DNA from: Anisakis pegreffii
Taxonomy: Eukaryota > Nematoda > Chromadorea > Rhabditida > Anisakidae
Reading direction: 5' to 3'
NCBI GenBank assembly: GCA_035041965.1
Contig: JAPYMA010000437.1
Coordinates: forward strand, 1-64,000
DNA length: 64,000 nt
Numbering within the stretch: the stretch's first letter is position 1; every line of letters begins with the position of its first letter. The translations under genes were made by a program, and so were the position numbers. Positions 36,106 through 49,500 of the stretch are shown piece after piece. The notes under the pieces are model-generated. The model worked only from the letters and a program-made list of their open reading frames with translations, was not told the origin of the DNA and ran no database searches.

Positions 36106-39100
36106 ATGCAGCAGTTAACAAGTTTTGCTTTGTTGCATCTACTACTGTTCGCAGTATGCACTCTTGGTGAGTTAATTTATTCTTGAATCATTTATGTCAG
36201 TATACTCTTTTGCCTGCTCAAGTGGTTCTTATGGGGGAATGTCTACCTCGAAGAGGAATCTGAAGGTGCCTAAAAGGGAATTTGTGGGGTTGGTGAATCC
36301 TTGCTGACTGATTCTTGTTCTTAATTCTTTCACATCCGTCCAATAATGTTTTCAGAATGCTTGCTTGATCATAAGGAATTCATCTAACACAGCCCATGAA
36401 TTCATTTTCCTAATTTTCATCGCTAAGGAAGAATAGATTGTCGCAGGAAGAAATTGGAGTCACATAGTTTATCAGGAGTGGGACGGGTTAACGGTGTGTG
36501 CACGGCTAAAGGGGAGCACGAAGGGCAAAAGCATGAGAACCACTTTTTCATTACATTTTATGAATATGATTCAGCCAATTTTCGCATTTAACCAGAGCTG
36601 GATGATTATTGTAATGATGAGAGATTGGCACGCCATCGAAAAACAATAGAGCGCTATTCGCTGATTTGCTAAAGAGAAGTTGTTTTATGAACAAATACAA
36701 GCAGTACTGCTTCTACTCTGTGCTGATAATTCTGTACTCGCATTATCAATTGTTGCAAAGATTGTAATCAGGAGACTAGTGGCTACAGAAGGTCACGTAG
36801 AAGTACTTTGCAACAGTTTTTTCTGAATCAAACTAAGGATGATGAGTAAAACTCTCCAAAATCTTATTGTACTAATCTTGATCTACATGATAGGATGTTG
36901 CATGCAACCGAATGCCATGTAAATGTTAGATGGCGTGAGATTGAGCAAGAGTTTGTCTTTGTGATATATTCGTAAAACATTGCAAACTCTCCATGAACGG
37001 AAGATGCGGGTTGCGAGGCGTGCAGCTGATAAGTATTGAACGAAAACGTGGGGGATTCCGGAAAGTTAGGCCTACAAAACGGCGGGAGATGAGATTTCAG
37101 GCAGAGGAAGACTGCCTCCACCCAACTTGCGATCAACTTGATCGCATTATTCACAATATCTGCGTGGAATTTAACATCGTACTTCAATGTCATTCGAATT
37201 TATAACGATGAAATATTTTGCAATTCGCTTCTATGAGCATTTTTCGCCTTGCTCGCTGAATCTGAAATCCTAATAGTTCTCTCACTTTCAGGTCGGGTTG
37301 CTCCAGGAGAACATCGGAGCCCACTTCCACATCCCAGTGAAAATTCAACAGAAACGGATGATACAAAGAGTGAACTCGAAAAGGTAAGAGACCACGAGTG
37401 CCTGCCAATTTTAAAAAGACCAACACTGAATGACCAGAGTTAATATCAAAGTTGTTGGTTAGGAATGAGTATTTGGAATCCATCCGATAAAAAGTTGATT
37501 TTATATTGGATATATGCAATCGGACAATCCCATCATATTGAAGATGTTGCGTTTTCAGATAGAAGATCTGTGTGTGCGAACGCACAATAATACAGCGTTT
37601 ATGGGAATTGAGCCATTCTCGAGAATTCGTCTTGACTCAGCGAGTGACTGTCGGAAAAGCTGTCTTGAGACATACCCAAAATGCGTTGGGGGTTACTTTC
37701 TTGCGCATTTTTTGTTTCAAAATAATCTGTCACCATCGAATAACCATCCAAATTTTTTCACTGCAACGAGAAAGTTTGTCTATTTACGTAAAAAATTCAT
37801 TTTCGTGAAATTATTCGATCTAAATTCACATTTAGCTCCACATTTTCCATGAGTGACTAAAGGCAAACAACCGGTAGTATTCGCGATTCGGAAGCAAGAT
37901 AAAAAAAGTTTGGAAGTGCATTAATTGGAGTTTCTGACCCCCGGCGACATCAAAAAGCACCATTCGCGTGATTACATTGATTTTATAATTGATTTGATAT
38001 TTCGTTCAGTGATGTTCTATTACGTGCATAGTGGAGATGAGAACCAGAAGCACATTTGCTATCTGTTTGATAAGAACAGCGTTAACGAAGAAGTCAGTTC
38101 ATTCTTCACGACTCTTTGCTTACCATTTTTCATACTGCGATAAATTACGCCACATCAGGAACACTCATTTTTTTAACGTTTTCAAAAGTTCAACGCTGAA
38201 AATTGCTGCATGATTTAAAGAAGTTAACATGTCAGAAACGATAAGATTAAAAAATTTTTGTGTACCCTATGAATATCCTTCGAGATTCATCAGCTTCGCT
38301 CCTTAAAAGCATTAATAAAACGAAATATATCAGGTAGCGCTGGTTCCTGAGAAGCCGTCATCACCACTGGATATGGTAAGAGCACTTGAAGTAGTAGTGA
38401 ATTGCCATGAATTCGACCCGGTTCCACCTCTTGCAGAGCATTTCGTAATGTCATCAGATAACGTACCCTTGAAAAAGAGAGGTAAGCAAAAGTGCAGAAA
38501 TTTACTGCTTCGTCAGCGTTATTTGAGTGAATTCATTTGTTTTTGATTAACCACTCTCTCATGATTCAAATCATTATGCAACTGAAACTGAGGTTGATAA
38601 GAGACTGTTCGATGAATACTTATTCTAAATTTTCAAAATGTTTCACTTTGTAGACGAATCGCTACATTTTTTTTGACTATCTGAATGATTCATATGCATT
38701 AAGAAGAAATGATTCAACCATACTCGTTTCCGATTTGACGATTAGAGAATGAGAGGTAAATTTGAAGCAGCATGATAGATGTGGAATTGTTCAGATGTTG
38801 GTTTCGATCGTCCAGTTGTAACAACTGGACCCTGGTCGAGTTGGTCAGTGTGCTCACCCACGAATCGTATGTTTGGGAATTTTTTTACAACGACATTGTG
38901 AATCATTCATGCTATTAAATGCTTCAAAAAAATTATAATTGCATTGTATCCGCAGTTATTTGAATTTGGTTCTAGGAAACTGATTGCACAAAATTTTGAT
39001 TCGGTCTGTAAAAAGGAGTTGGACTAACATCTCTGTGATTCAGTAATGACGAAATTACGTTAAGGTATGCAACTACGTTACCAGCCATGTGAATATGGTC

Positions 39101-42100
39101 GACTTGTTCAACGCAAAAAATGTTATACGACTGCGGGTGGATTGGGAGGATCAGTAGTTTCGGCAGGATCGGGAGTGTCTGGAGTATCAGGAGTTTCGGG
39201 AATGTCGGGAGTGTCTGGAGTTTCGGGAATGTCGGGAGTGGCTGGGGTATCGGGAGGACCTCTAGTTTCGGCCGTTGAGCCAACAGCATCAATCCAGATT
39301 TCTGTTCCTTATCCACCACTTCCATACACTCATCCTTCAATGCAAACGTAACTTGTTTTCCTTCCTTTTCATCAATGCATTCATTGTTCAGTTTAACGAA
39401 ATTCTATCGGTAACCTAACACAATTTATCAACGTGACAGAATAATATTAGCCTTGAACGAGAGTATCACTCCGGAAGAGAGCGCTTTCGCTATGAGAATA
39501 TTCATTGCCTTAAGTAGTTAGAACGTATTGGAACTGTTCATTTTGAGAAGCAAAGCAATGAAATTGGCAAGTCTCCCTTCCGAGAGTGAACGAAGAAGCC
39601 AGAAAATGGCTCAGTCGAAAGTTTCGTTTCGAATGTTTTGTGGGAGGAACAGTCATTGATTGTTGCAGAATAGTGATCCTCACGTTCGGGTGCTCCGTTT
39701 CCCCTTTTGATGATCTAGCAGGCCGCCGTTACCCTCCCATTACTGCCCCCTTCCCTGGATACAAGAGCACTATGATGGTATCCGACAGCGCTAGGCCTTC
39801 CTTTAGACCGTTGGGTTGCTCATTATTGCAATCGATTATGATTGCCTGAAAAGCTATTGTCTGTGACACGCTCACTTGAAACTCATTCAGATGGATTCTC
39901 ATTCTTTTCAGACGTGTTGTATTCACTCTCATAGCTATTGCATGCGAATATCATTCTCTTGATGAGTTTTTCTCATTCACTTCGTTTCATTTCACTTCAC
40001 AGTTAGAATCAATTTCTTATTCTGTAGCACAATCTATTTACTGGATACGTTGACGAGTGATGACAGTCGGAATCAACAATACAATAATCGAATATTATTG
40101 CTCAACAACGTTCGACAGTCAAATGATCAATTATAGAGTGTATTTGATAGAATGAGAATTTGACCTTAATTGTTGAGTGAAATGAATGAAAAATTAGCAA
40201 AAGAGAACATTTTTGGTGATAAAAGCTATGAGAGTGATTGTAGCAGCAAGGAAAAGAATGAAAATCCTGTTAGGCCCGGACGAGTTGATGATACTTAGAA
40301 AATAGCAGAATGAAAATTGCTGCCAACAACTAACCGTCACCATGGCGTTCTATTATGACATGGAACCGCACTGAATACTAATAATCCGACCTCTTCCATT
40401 ACCCATTGACATCTTCAAATTACCCAAAATTGGTAATTTCACCCAATAGGAGAACGTATGAGTGGGATATTCTTCAAACGTTCTGTTGAAAAGTGGTGTC
40501 TTCTGGCTCCTGGCAGCCCATTTAGAACGAAAGAATGATCCCAACCGTTAACATCGAACTTATTTAACAACTACATGCTCGTCTCACTTTGGGTGTCTCG
40601 TAAATTGGAACGCAAAAGGTAACATTATCCACAGTCAGTAAATGATGCGATAAGAAATAAGTAAGCTGTTCGCAGAATTTAATTCTGAGGTAGCAAGCAG
40701 AATGAGACACTGAATTTCGAATGCTTTCAGCAGCGAGTATGGTCGCATAATGACTGAACATCAACAACAAATGCGTAAACTATGTTGCTATCGTCAACGG
40801 TCAATGGCAGCTGCAGGACAGCAGGTAACATTCGTGATTCAAAAAATTGGCACTTATGTAACCATCTTTTCACATCCCGTAGAGTTTGCTTCATTATGCG
40901 TAGAACTTTGTGGGTACAGATATTCAAGAAGGAAAATTTGATGAATTATGTGGTAAAAGTTCAGTTTCGATTGGAAAATTTAAATGATTTTTGGACGATT
41001 CAATTAACGATTTAATGATTTGGAATAGCGATTTCGTTTTTGATAAATTCAAATGAATTCATGAATACTGAGTTCGTTGAGGATATCTCCAGATTTATCG
41101 CGCTGTGGTAAGTGTATACAGAAGCAACAACTAGCAAATGAGGAACAAACATATTTTGATGACATGCATTCGTTTAATAAAAACCGAATGTATTTTATAA
41201 GCAAATCATTGTCGAATGCACGGTTCATCTTTTAAAAGCAATGAAGCATTCACGTCTTATGATACGTTTGCGGCTGAAAGCGGTGTTCGAAATTTGAGTT
41301 TAATATTGTGATTATGATGCATATAATCACATCGAATCGTTTTAAGGCAGCCGCTTGTGCACATCCTTGTGTTGGTCTATACGGAGGTGCTTCACCAGCA
41401 TCAGTGGGGTATCAAGCAACACCGGCAGTATCATCATCCGTATACGCTGTTAACAGCCGCCAGCAACCGCAACAAAGCCAGGTTATCGTAGGACAGGTCC
41501 GTCAACCGTTACTATCAACAGCCGTACACACTGTTGGAAGCCATCAACAAATTCAGCCAAGTCAGATTGTTGTGGAACAAGTCCATCCACAAATTCAGCC
41601 AAGTCAGATTGTTGTGGAACAAGTCCATCCACAAATTCAGCCAAGTCAGGTTGTTGTAGAACAAGTCCGTCAACCAGCAGTATCAGGAGCCGTATTCACT
41701 GCTGAAAGCTATCAACAAATTCAGCCAAGTCAGGTTGTTGTAGAAGAAGTCCGTCAACCGATAGTATCACCAGCTGTGTACACTACTGAAAGTCATCAAC
41801 AAATTCAGCCAAGTCAGGTTGTTGTGGAACAAATCCATCCGCAAATTCAGCCAAGTCAGGTTGTTGTAGAACAAGTCCGTCAACAAATTCAGCCAAGTCA
41901 GGTTATTGTAGAAGAAGTCCGTCAACCGATAGTATCACCAGCCGTGTACACCACTGAAAGTCATCAACAAATTCAGCCAAGTCAGGTTGTTGTGGAACAA
42001 ATCCATCCAACAATTCAGCCAAGTCAGGTTGTTGTAGAACAAGTCCGTCAACCAGCAGTATCAGGAGCCGTATTCACTGCTGAAAGCTATCAACAAATTC

Positions 42101-43167
42101 AGCCAAGTCAGGTTATTGCAGAACAAATCCGTCAACAAATTCAGCCAGGTCAGGTTGTTGTAGAAGAAGTCCGTCAACCGATAGTATCACCAGCTGTGTA
42201 CACTACTGAAAGTCATCAACAAATTCAGCCAAGTCAGGTTGTTGTGGAACAAATCCATCCGCAAATTCAACCAAGTCAGGTTGTTGTAGAACAAGTCCGT
42301 CAACAAATTCAGCCAAGTCAGGTTATTGTAGAACAAGTCCGTCAACCGATAGTATCACCAGCCGTGTACACTACTGAAAGTCATCAACAAATTCAGCCAA
42401 GTCAGGTTGTTGTAGAACAAGTCCGTCAACCGGCAGTATCAGGAGCCGTATTCACTGCTGAAAGCTATCAACAAATTCAGCCAAGTCAGGTTATTGTAGA
42501 AGAAGTCCGTCAGCCGATAGTATCACCAGCCGTGTACACTACTGAAGGTCATCAACAAATTCAGCCAAGTCAGGTTGTTGTAGAACAAGTCCGTCAACCG
42601 GCAGTATCAGGAGCCGTATTCACTGCTGCAAGCCATCAACACATTCAACCAAGTCAGGTTGTTGTAGAACAAGTCCGTCAACAAATTCAGCCAAGTCAGG
42701 TTATTGTAGAAGAAGTCCGTCAACCGATAGTATCACCAGCCGTGTACACTACTGAAAGTCATCAACAAATTCAGCCAAGTCAGGTTGTTGTAGAACAAGT
42801 CCGTCAACCGGCAGTATCAGGAGCCGTATTCACTACTGCAAGCCATCAACAAATTCAGCCAAATCAGGTTGTTCTAGAACAAGTCCGTCAACCGGCAGTA
42901 TCAGGAGCCGTGTTCACTGCTGAAAGATTTCAACGAACTCAACCGGGTTCTGTTATTGTAGAACAGATCCGTCAGCCTGCTTCAGTCGTTGTCCAAGACG
43001 TTGTCGCTCAATCTGTTCCTCATATACCTAAACCACAACTAGTGGTCAGTCAACCCTTAAGTGTGAGCCGTTCAGATAGACTACTTCGAGGACGCCTTCA
43101 AAAAATAGTTTGTGCAGAATGTGCTGCAGGTGATGTGAAATGTCTCAGGATTTGCAAGAAGAAATGA
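36106..43167 (+). CDS. Secreted PAN/TSP1 protein with long QIQPSQVVVEQVRQ repeat region (copy 1)
   Basis: Exons 36106-36166, 37292-37383, 37559-37691, 38010-38092, 38334-38481, 38795-38866, 39065-39347, 40731-40824 and 41347-43167 all join in phase, giving 928 residues. Residues 1-20 are a signal peptide (ALLHLLLFAV). Residues 56-124 have PAN/apple spacing: DLCVRTHNNTAFMG, DCRKSCLETYPKCVG, then MFYYVHSG and HICYLFDKNS. Residues 184-214 are a TSP1-like half-module (GPWSSWSVCSP, QPCEYGRLVQRKKC). A VSG/MSG triplet repeat follows. The last exon (606 residues) is dominated by alternating 14-residue modules, QIQPSQVVVEQVRQ and PIVSPAVYTTESHQ-like. It ends in a short Cys/Lys tail (CAECAAGDVKCLRICKKK). 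The protein is probably extracellular or in the cuticle/matrix. It is a paralogue of the gene at 52642, lacking that gene's TSP1 run. The specific family is unnamed by me. Confidence 0.85.
39672..40446. mobile_element. ~775-bp insertion in an intron of copy 1, absent from copy 2
   Basis: Flanks on both sides (TTGATTGTT... and GAACNTATGAGTGGGAT...) match 56528-56555 in the paralogue directly, so these bases were gained here or lost there. The interior is richer in G+C at 39680-39800. No terminal repeats or transposase were seen. Confidence 0.45.
41536..42930 (+). repeat. Coding tandem repeat, 42-bp modules
   Basis: About 1.4 kb of 42-base modules of two kinds. One encodes QIQPSQVVVEQVRQ; the other encodes P(I/A)VS(P/G)AV(Y/F)T(T/A)ES(H/Y)Q. 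They are often paired into 84-base units, but with runs of the first kind. Copies are highly similar, which implies recent expansion or homogenisation. Confidence 0.93.
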
Positions 43168-43785
43168 AGTGGTTTCAAGAGAATTCTCAAGAGTTTTCAG
43201 AGATTTATGCTTGGTTGAGATCTGACATGTGCATTTACTGTTGTTTCATTCAGCTCTCTACCTGACTGCCAATAAAGGATTTTGCTTATAACTCGTCTTC
43301 CAGTTTTGAATTCAACCGAAATAAACAGTCGTTTGTGGTATTTTGTTACCGACGGTCCGCCTGAACGAGTGGATAACACGGATGATAGGAACAGCGAGGA
43401 GAAGACATCTGAGTTCGATTATTCAACTTTTGTATGCTCCAACACGTATTACTACTTTTGCTCCAAAACTTATTAACTTCAACTTGAACCATGATCGCAT
43501 CTGCAGGAAAGTGACAGTATTAATAATCATATTATGAATGATTTAGTGCGGTAGATGTTCCGAGGAGAGGGGATCTCAAAACAGCCTCGCCCAAAAAGCC
43601 AAATTTTGGAGTGGATTTTTTAAGGTCTCGTTTTTCTCCTTTCTTCCTTTCCTCCGCCCTTTTCCAGTTCCTTTTCTCATTTTATTCTCCCGTCTGCTCT
43701 CTTTTCCGTTCTCTTTTGATCTTCCTTTTTTTTCTTTTCCTCTACCTTTGTACCCCTCCCTCTATGGGTACGCTACTGATTCAGT
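43168..43785. other. Downstream of copy 1, with a polypyrimidine tract
   Basis: No gene was recognised. 43616-43768 is about 150 bases almost entirely C and T on the plus strand. The open frames across it (FLSSALFQFLFSF-like) are a consequence of composition, not coding evidence. Confidence 0.6.
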
Positions 43786-43931
43786 TAGTGTTGTGCGGGG
43801 AGTGCCCGAATTCGGGGTCCCCGTCCCCGTCCCCGACCATTTTCCAGCGGCGGCCATTTTCGGGGACTGTCCCCGCCCTCGATCTCCCCGTCCCCATCCC
43901 CGATCCATTTTGCTCTCCCCGCACAACGCTA
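43786..43931. mobile_element. 146-bp hAT-type MITE with perfect 8-bp target duplication
   Basis: The ends TAGTGTTGTGCGGGGAG and CTCCCCGCACAACGCTA are inverted repeats. GATTCAGT flanks both sides (43778-43785 and 43932-43939). The inside is made of CCCCGT-type words and has no coding potential. Confidence 0.88.
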
Positions 43932-44085
43932 GATTCAGTATTTTGGGGTTCCGTCAATGAGATTACGCATGACATAGATGAATGTACAAAGAAATGTAAT
44001 CTCAGTCTTTGTAAAGTTTTCATTTAAACACCTCATTCGTAAATTATCAGTTCACGTGCAAGTCAGAATATCATACAGCAGAAAC

Positions 44086-45258
44086 TAGTGTTGTGCGGGG
44101 AGAGCAAAATGAGTCGGGAACAGGGACGGGAACGGGAAGATCGGGGACGGGTAGAGTCCCCGAAAATGGTCGGGGACGGGGACTTTCGGGGAGAAAACTC
44201 AATCTAGTCCTCGTCCCCGACTCCCCGGAACTCCCCGAAAATGTAATTTTGGAACTAGAGTCATCAGGACCTTGAAAACATGATTTTTTGATGGAAAAGC
44301 ATTGAAATAAGTGATCTTCAAGCTAGAAAAACGATAACTGCAAAGGCGCAATGCAATTCTATTCACAGTATTTTATTCAATCACATAAGAAAATAGAGTT
44401 TTTGAAAATAGCAAAATTTTTTTAATTAGCAAAACTAGCAAAAACATAGCATAGAAAACAGAGTTTTTAGAGTTTAACAAAAAAAGCAACAAATAATGTT
44501 TTTGAAAAAATAGCAAAATTTCTTTGATAAAAACAGAAGAGAATATATGCTCTACTCCTGCAGTTTTCTACTACATTCACCTATGCGGACATATCACATG
44601 TCACTGTGCAACTCTCGAAATATTCCTAATCCTGGGAAGGAATTAACACACGGATTCATGAACTCAAAATTGCGTTGAATTTTGTTGCTCTTGGTTCCCA
44701 TTAGAAAATGTGATTATCTCCATTAGTCTACACAGAAATGCATCCAGATGAGCGAGACATGAACTAATGAAGAGCAGAATAATCAGTTGAATGTTCAATG
44801 AAATGCTACGCAAAAGTTTATCAAGCTGTTGTTGATCATGCCATTCGTTTGACTTGCATCAATTTCTTAGACTATTCATCGATGATAGGTGGCAAACAAC
44901 GAGGATAACTGCATATGAATTAGCTGGGAATGATTAAGGCTTCCTTCAAGATCGAAGCACTATCAAAATTAATGCTAATTGACCTGCTTTATTAAATCTG
45001 GAGATCCCAGGATTTTTCGAAAATTGAATCCCAGGGTCGGGATCAGAATTGAAATTCCGGGATCCCCTGTACACCCTAGCTGAGACAGCATGGTAGTGAG
45101 GCCTTAAAGGCAAACATGCGAGCAAAGATCGAATATTCAACTTAAGACCGCTCGCAAGGATTTCATTTTTTTGGGAGAGTTTCGGAGAGTCGACAATTCT
45201 GGAGAAGTCGGGGACGAAGACGGGGACCGCGAATTCGGGGACTCTCCGCACAACACTA
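44086..45258. mobile_element. 1.17-kb element with the same termini as the MITE
   Basis: The element begins TAGTGTTGTGCGGGGAG and ends CTCTCCGCACAACACTA. Flanks are GCAGAAAC (44078-44085) and GCAGAAAG (45259-45266), 7 of 8 identical. Near both ends are GGGGACGGGG-type words, and the middle is AT-rich. No transposase was recognised, so it is non-autonomous. A smaller patch at 44995-45080 (CTAGGGTGTACAGGGGAT on the minus strand) may be another nested repeat. Confidence 0.7.
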
Positions 45259-46512
45259 GCAGAAAGGTTATGTCGATCTGACTACCGTTATTGAAGTCAA
45301 CAAAATTAACATCCGATATCAACCGTCACCATACTTTGACGGATGACAAATTAAACAGTCTTCATGCTCTAGATTGTCTGATGGAGCTGCTCTATTTCGT
45401 GATGTACACATAGCAAATGGTTTGTGCTATTATTCAAATCTGCGAATTTTTGGGCTGAAACAGATTCGTTGAAAGGAGACATCATGTGAAAATTTCATGC
45501 AATGCTGATAGCCTACTCGGAATCGCTTTTGTAAACTTCATCATGACAGATTTACCACGGCGTGCGATCGGATCATCACATGAAGACAACATGGTCGATT
45601 GCAATTTGTTCGTTAAATTGCCGCAAGCTACTGACGACAGCAATTGTCCGTGAATGGTACGAGTATAAAGTTTTACAAGAGTGATCAACGCAAGTTTCAC
45701 AAATTCATATAGAACTGAATAACCGCGCGAACTATTCCTATAGCTACAATAATAACAATACTGCAGATTGTTTACTTTATGAGGTAGTCATAAATGTCAA
45801 ATGTGATCAGTTAGTGATAGTGCTGTACTTTCCGATGAATCGAATTGAGTAAGAGACAAACTTTCTGGTCGATATTGAAGTTTTCTCCTCAATAAACGAT
45901 GGGAACCATTCATATAGATTCATATAGAACTGAATAACCGCGCGATAGAGCAGCTCCATCAGACAATCTAGAGCATGAAGACTGTTTAATTTGTCATGCG
46001 CAAAGTATGGTGACGGTTGATATCGGATGTTAATTTTACTGACTTCGATAACGGTAGTCAGATCGACATAACCTTTCTGCTAGTGTTGTACGGAGAGTCC
46101 CCGAATTCGCGGTCCCCGTCTTCGTCCCCGACTTCTCCAGAATTGTCGACTCCCCGAAACTCTCCCAAAAAAATGAAATCCTTGCGAGCGGTCTTAAGTT
46201 GAATATTCGATCTTTGCTCGCATGTTTGCCTTTAAGGCCTCACTACCATGCTGTCTCAGCTAGGGTGTACAGGGGATTCCGGAATTTCAATTCTGATCCC
46301 GACCCTGGGATTCAATTTTCAAAAAATCCTGGGATCTCCAGATTTAATAAAGCAGGTCAATTAGCATTAATTTTGATAGTGCGTCGATCTTGAAGGAAGC
46401 CTTAATCATTAGCAGCTAATTCATATGCATTAATCCTCGTTGTTTGCCACCTGTCATCGATGAATAGTCTAAGAAATTGATGCAAGTCAAACGAATGGCA
46501 TGATCAACAACC
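44830..46512. repeat. Large inverted repeat with ~560-bp arms
   Basis: 44830-45395 reappears in reverse complement at about 45945-46512 with few differences. It includes the right part of the 1.17-kb element, its target-site copy and the flanking DNA beyond. The ~550-base spacer shows nothing recognisable. A shorter direct repeat (ATAGAACTGAATAACCGCGCGA) lies at about 45710 and 45925, at the right side of the spacer. Confidence 0.85.
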
Positions 46513-49500
46513 GTCGCGTATATGGTGTGTTGAAAGTCAATGAATTCAACACAAATGACTGACTAAAATATTTCAAAGATTCGCTCATTATTAGTAAATT
46601 TTAAAAGCGTTTCTTTCAAACAGCAAACTCAGTGGTTTACAGGTGCGTTCTTTGCATTACATGACGTGAAAAAATCGAACAGTTGCTTCTGGCGAACTGT
46701 TCATTGCATCGTTGCAGACAGATTACACTGTGTCGTTAATCTGAAAATAATCATACAATATTTCCGTCGTTCATTTATAAGTGCAATCAAATCCTTCATC
46801 GAATTGCGAAGTTGTTACAATTCTCTGAACGAATCCATTCAATAGCCATTCAATTTTTTCAACTTTTTTTTGCATAGAAAATCATAATTTCTTATGAAAT
46901 AAATCAAATGAAGCTGGTGTTTTATTCCTCGTTTCATTATAAACTGGATGACATTCATCTATCAACTGTTTCAGCAAGTGAATAAAATACTCAAATCATT
47001 TCGCTTGTGATATTATGATATAGTTTCTTACAGTGAGGTAATCAAGAGGTTGGTGATATGTAATCGCTGAGCGTTTAGATTTCTCATTTGATGTCTCCAT
47101 TGCGACATTTTGATAGCAAAGAATATTTGATGGATTTTTTCGTATAGTGTAGACTTATTTCATTTCACGCACCAATTGGTTCAATACACCAATCTCAAGA
47201 GAACATGTTGACTCAGAGCACCGAAAGTATTTACCTGTGGCGAACATATTCACTGAATCGTTACCTTTCAACCAGTCCGGAATAAAACGATCAGTTTTCA
47301 ACAACACTGAGTGAAGAAAGCTTATCCATGACATGCTGGCAGGTTTTTTTCAAATCAGGGCCATTCTTTCGTATCTTGGGCATAAGAGTCATCAATAAAG
47401 GCTATAGCTGCACCGTGGTTATTTCAAAAAAATAGGGGACTACTCGTACACAAGTAATAAGTAATACTTGAAGAATTTTCATGCATAGTCACTGGACAAT
47501 AATAAGATAACTTCCTTTTCAACACAACTAAAAAAAATGACAACAAATAATCTGTACCCAAAAATTGGTTGGGATTTTCAGTAATTAGGGCTCGGCCGAG
47601 TGTGTTGAATGAATGTTCTAAAATTACTTTGTGTTATCTGTATGATAATGGTATTCGGATCTCTGCAACACTTTTTGATTCTGAGATATTTGCGTTCAAA
47701 ATGAGCTTCATTATTTCCGACAATCTTGTTTAAACCATCAAATGTTTGGATTAATTTGTGAAAATTTCGGTTTTCTTTACGAATTTTATGCGCAAAATTG
47801 GGTTTGTTGAGAACCTTTTCAGAGAATTGATGTTGTTAGACACTGGAACAGGTGGTGACCGTGAGTGTTGGTCCGATAACCTTTAGGCTTAATGAACGAA
47901 TTTCTGATATAGTAGATAAATTTTTTGCAGTGTTCGCAAAAAAATGAATGCAGAGAGTCATGTTGTACAAGAGGTGAAGAACTGAAACAAGGTGCGTTTG
48001 ATGGATAGGAAGAAAATGTGGGGCGGAAAATAATGTAAGATTAATGTTACTGAATACAATACTGCAGCAAGATGGATATCATTCATGTTCAAGTGCAATG
48101 AAATCGTTCATCCGTTGAGAAGTTGTTACAGTTGTCTATAAGATCGTAGCTAACGTTAAAGCAGTTAAAATTGTTTCCATTTTCTATGAAATACACTGCT
48201 CAATGGAAGTTAGATGTAGAGCATCGTGATAGAAACGAGCAATCGAAAGGCACGATGCAATACAATTCTCGATGAAATCGCGAATAACCAAAACAGATAT
48301 CCAAATACTGCTACAATAATCAACAAATTGCCTAGATTAATCCATTTATACCTCACTCAAATAATTCAAATATTTGTATTACTTGTCTGTCTTGGCTAAG
48401 TTGATTCATTGTTGCTTGATTTTATTCTTTAATGCGGTTTCTTTCATTCTTAATAGGTGTAGTTCTTAAATATCTTAACATTGGTAGTGCTGATGTTTTA
48501 ATCGCAATTACTAACATTATCGTTGCATTAATAACATCATTATTATATTAATTAACAACATTTAATCAACCAACTTTGAGTGAACTTAAAGCAAGACTGA
48601 TGCCAGAGCAAGTCGACTGCAAGGTTTATTGAATCAACTAAAACCAACAACAATAAGGATCACACCTGAGTACTAGCGTTGGTATTAGTTTCAAGTTTCT
48701 ATTGTATTCAGTTGTATTCAGCAGTTAAGCAATTCGTTTCTACGATCAGAATATCAATATATTTGTCAACAGTTACAAGCGAAATGCATCAGATCCCTCA
48801 TCCACCCTTGCCCTTACGTGAATGCAAATTTTCCAATCTCAACAAAAATCTCAGCTCATTACTGAGTGCATTCAACACTATTCGATCGCTCCCAACACAC
48901 AACTGCAACATATCAACTTATTTCATCGGCAATAACGAATGTAATCTGTCGGATCACTCATTACAAATTTCGTTAGTACAATTGTTCGCAAGCATAGTTA
49001 GAACCTATTATTGAACATCCATTACCTCACTGTTTTGGGCTTCAGTGCAATTCATCTAGGTAAGATTAATTAGGATATTACTGTTCGTTCATTATCTCTC
49101 TATTGCTATTTGCTTTCCTTGTCTATTTTTATTGATACATTTTCAGTCAATAAATTCATCGACTTTATAAGAAACTATTGTTGTTTCTTTCTTGTTCAAT
49201 TCATCAGTTCTTCTAAAACTTGAGTTTCAATTTATTTTTTGCCGTGATTTCCACGGCGGTATTACCTGCTTTTTAAGGGGTAATGGTGTGAAAGAACAGG
49301 ATAAATGGTGTGAAAGAATCGATTATTGATTTTTTATTCGTAAAAGAAAAATTGCGATGAAATGATATTGTTAATGCGCTCTTTTTTTTTGGGTGATTAC
49401 TGCCATTAACAACTGTTCACAGCACTGAATGAAACTATTCAAATCACTTTGTTACCTCTCTCATATTTGCAGGAACAGTGCAGTGCGTATGATGATGCTT

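Noticed and set aside
36864..37193. 109-codon minus frame (157 codons at 53400-53873) conserved in both duplicates
   Set aside because: It is antisense to an intron whose whole sequence is near-identical between copies; conservation reflects conversion, not coding.
37102..37203. Plus-strand exon candidate after TTTCAG (AEEDCLHPTCDQ)
   Set aside because: It begins like the PAN exon but lies before exon 2, has no donor before its stop and does not fit the phases; exon 1 joins 37292 perfectly without it.
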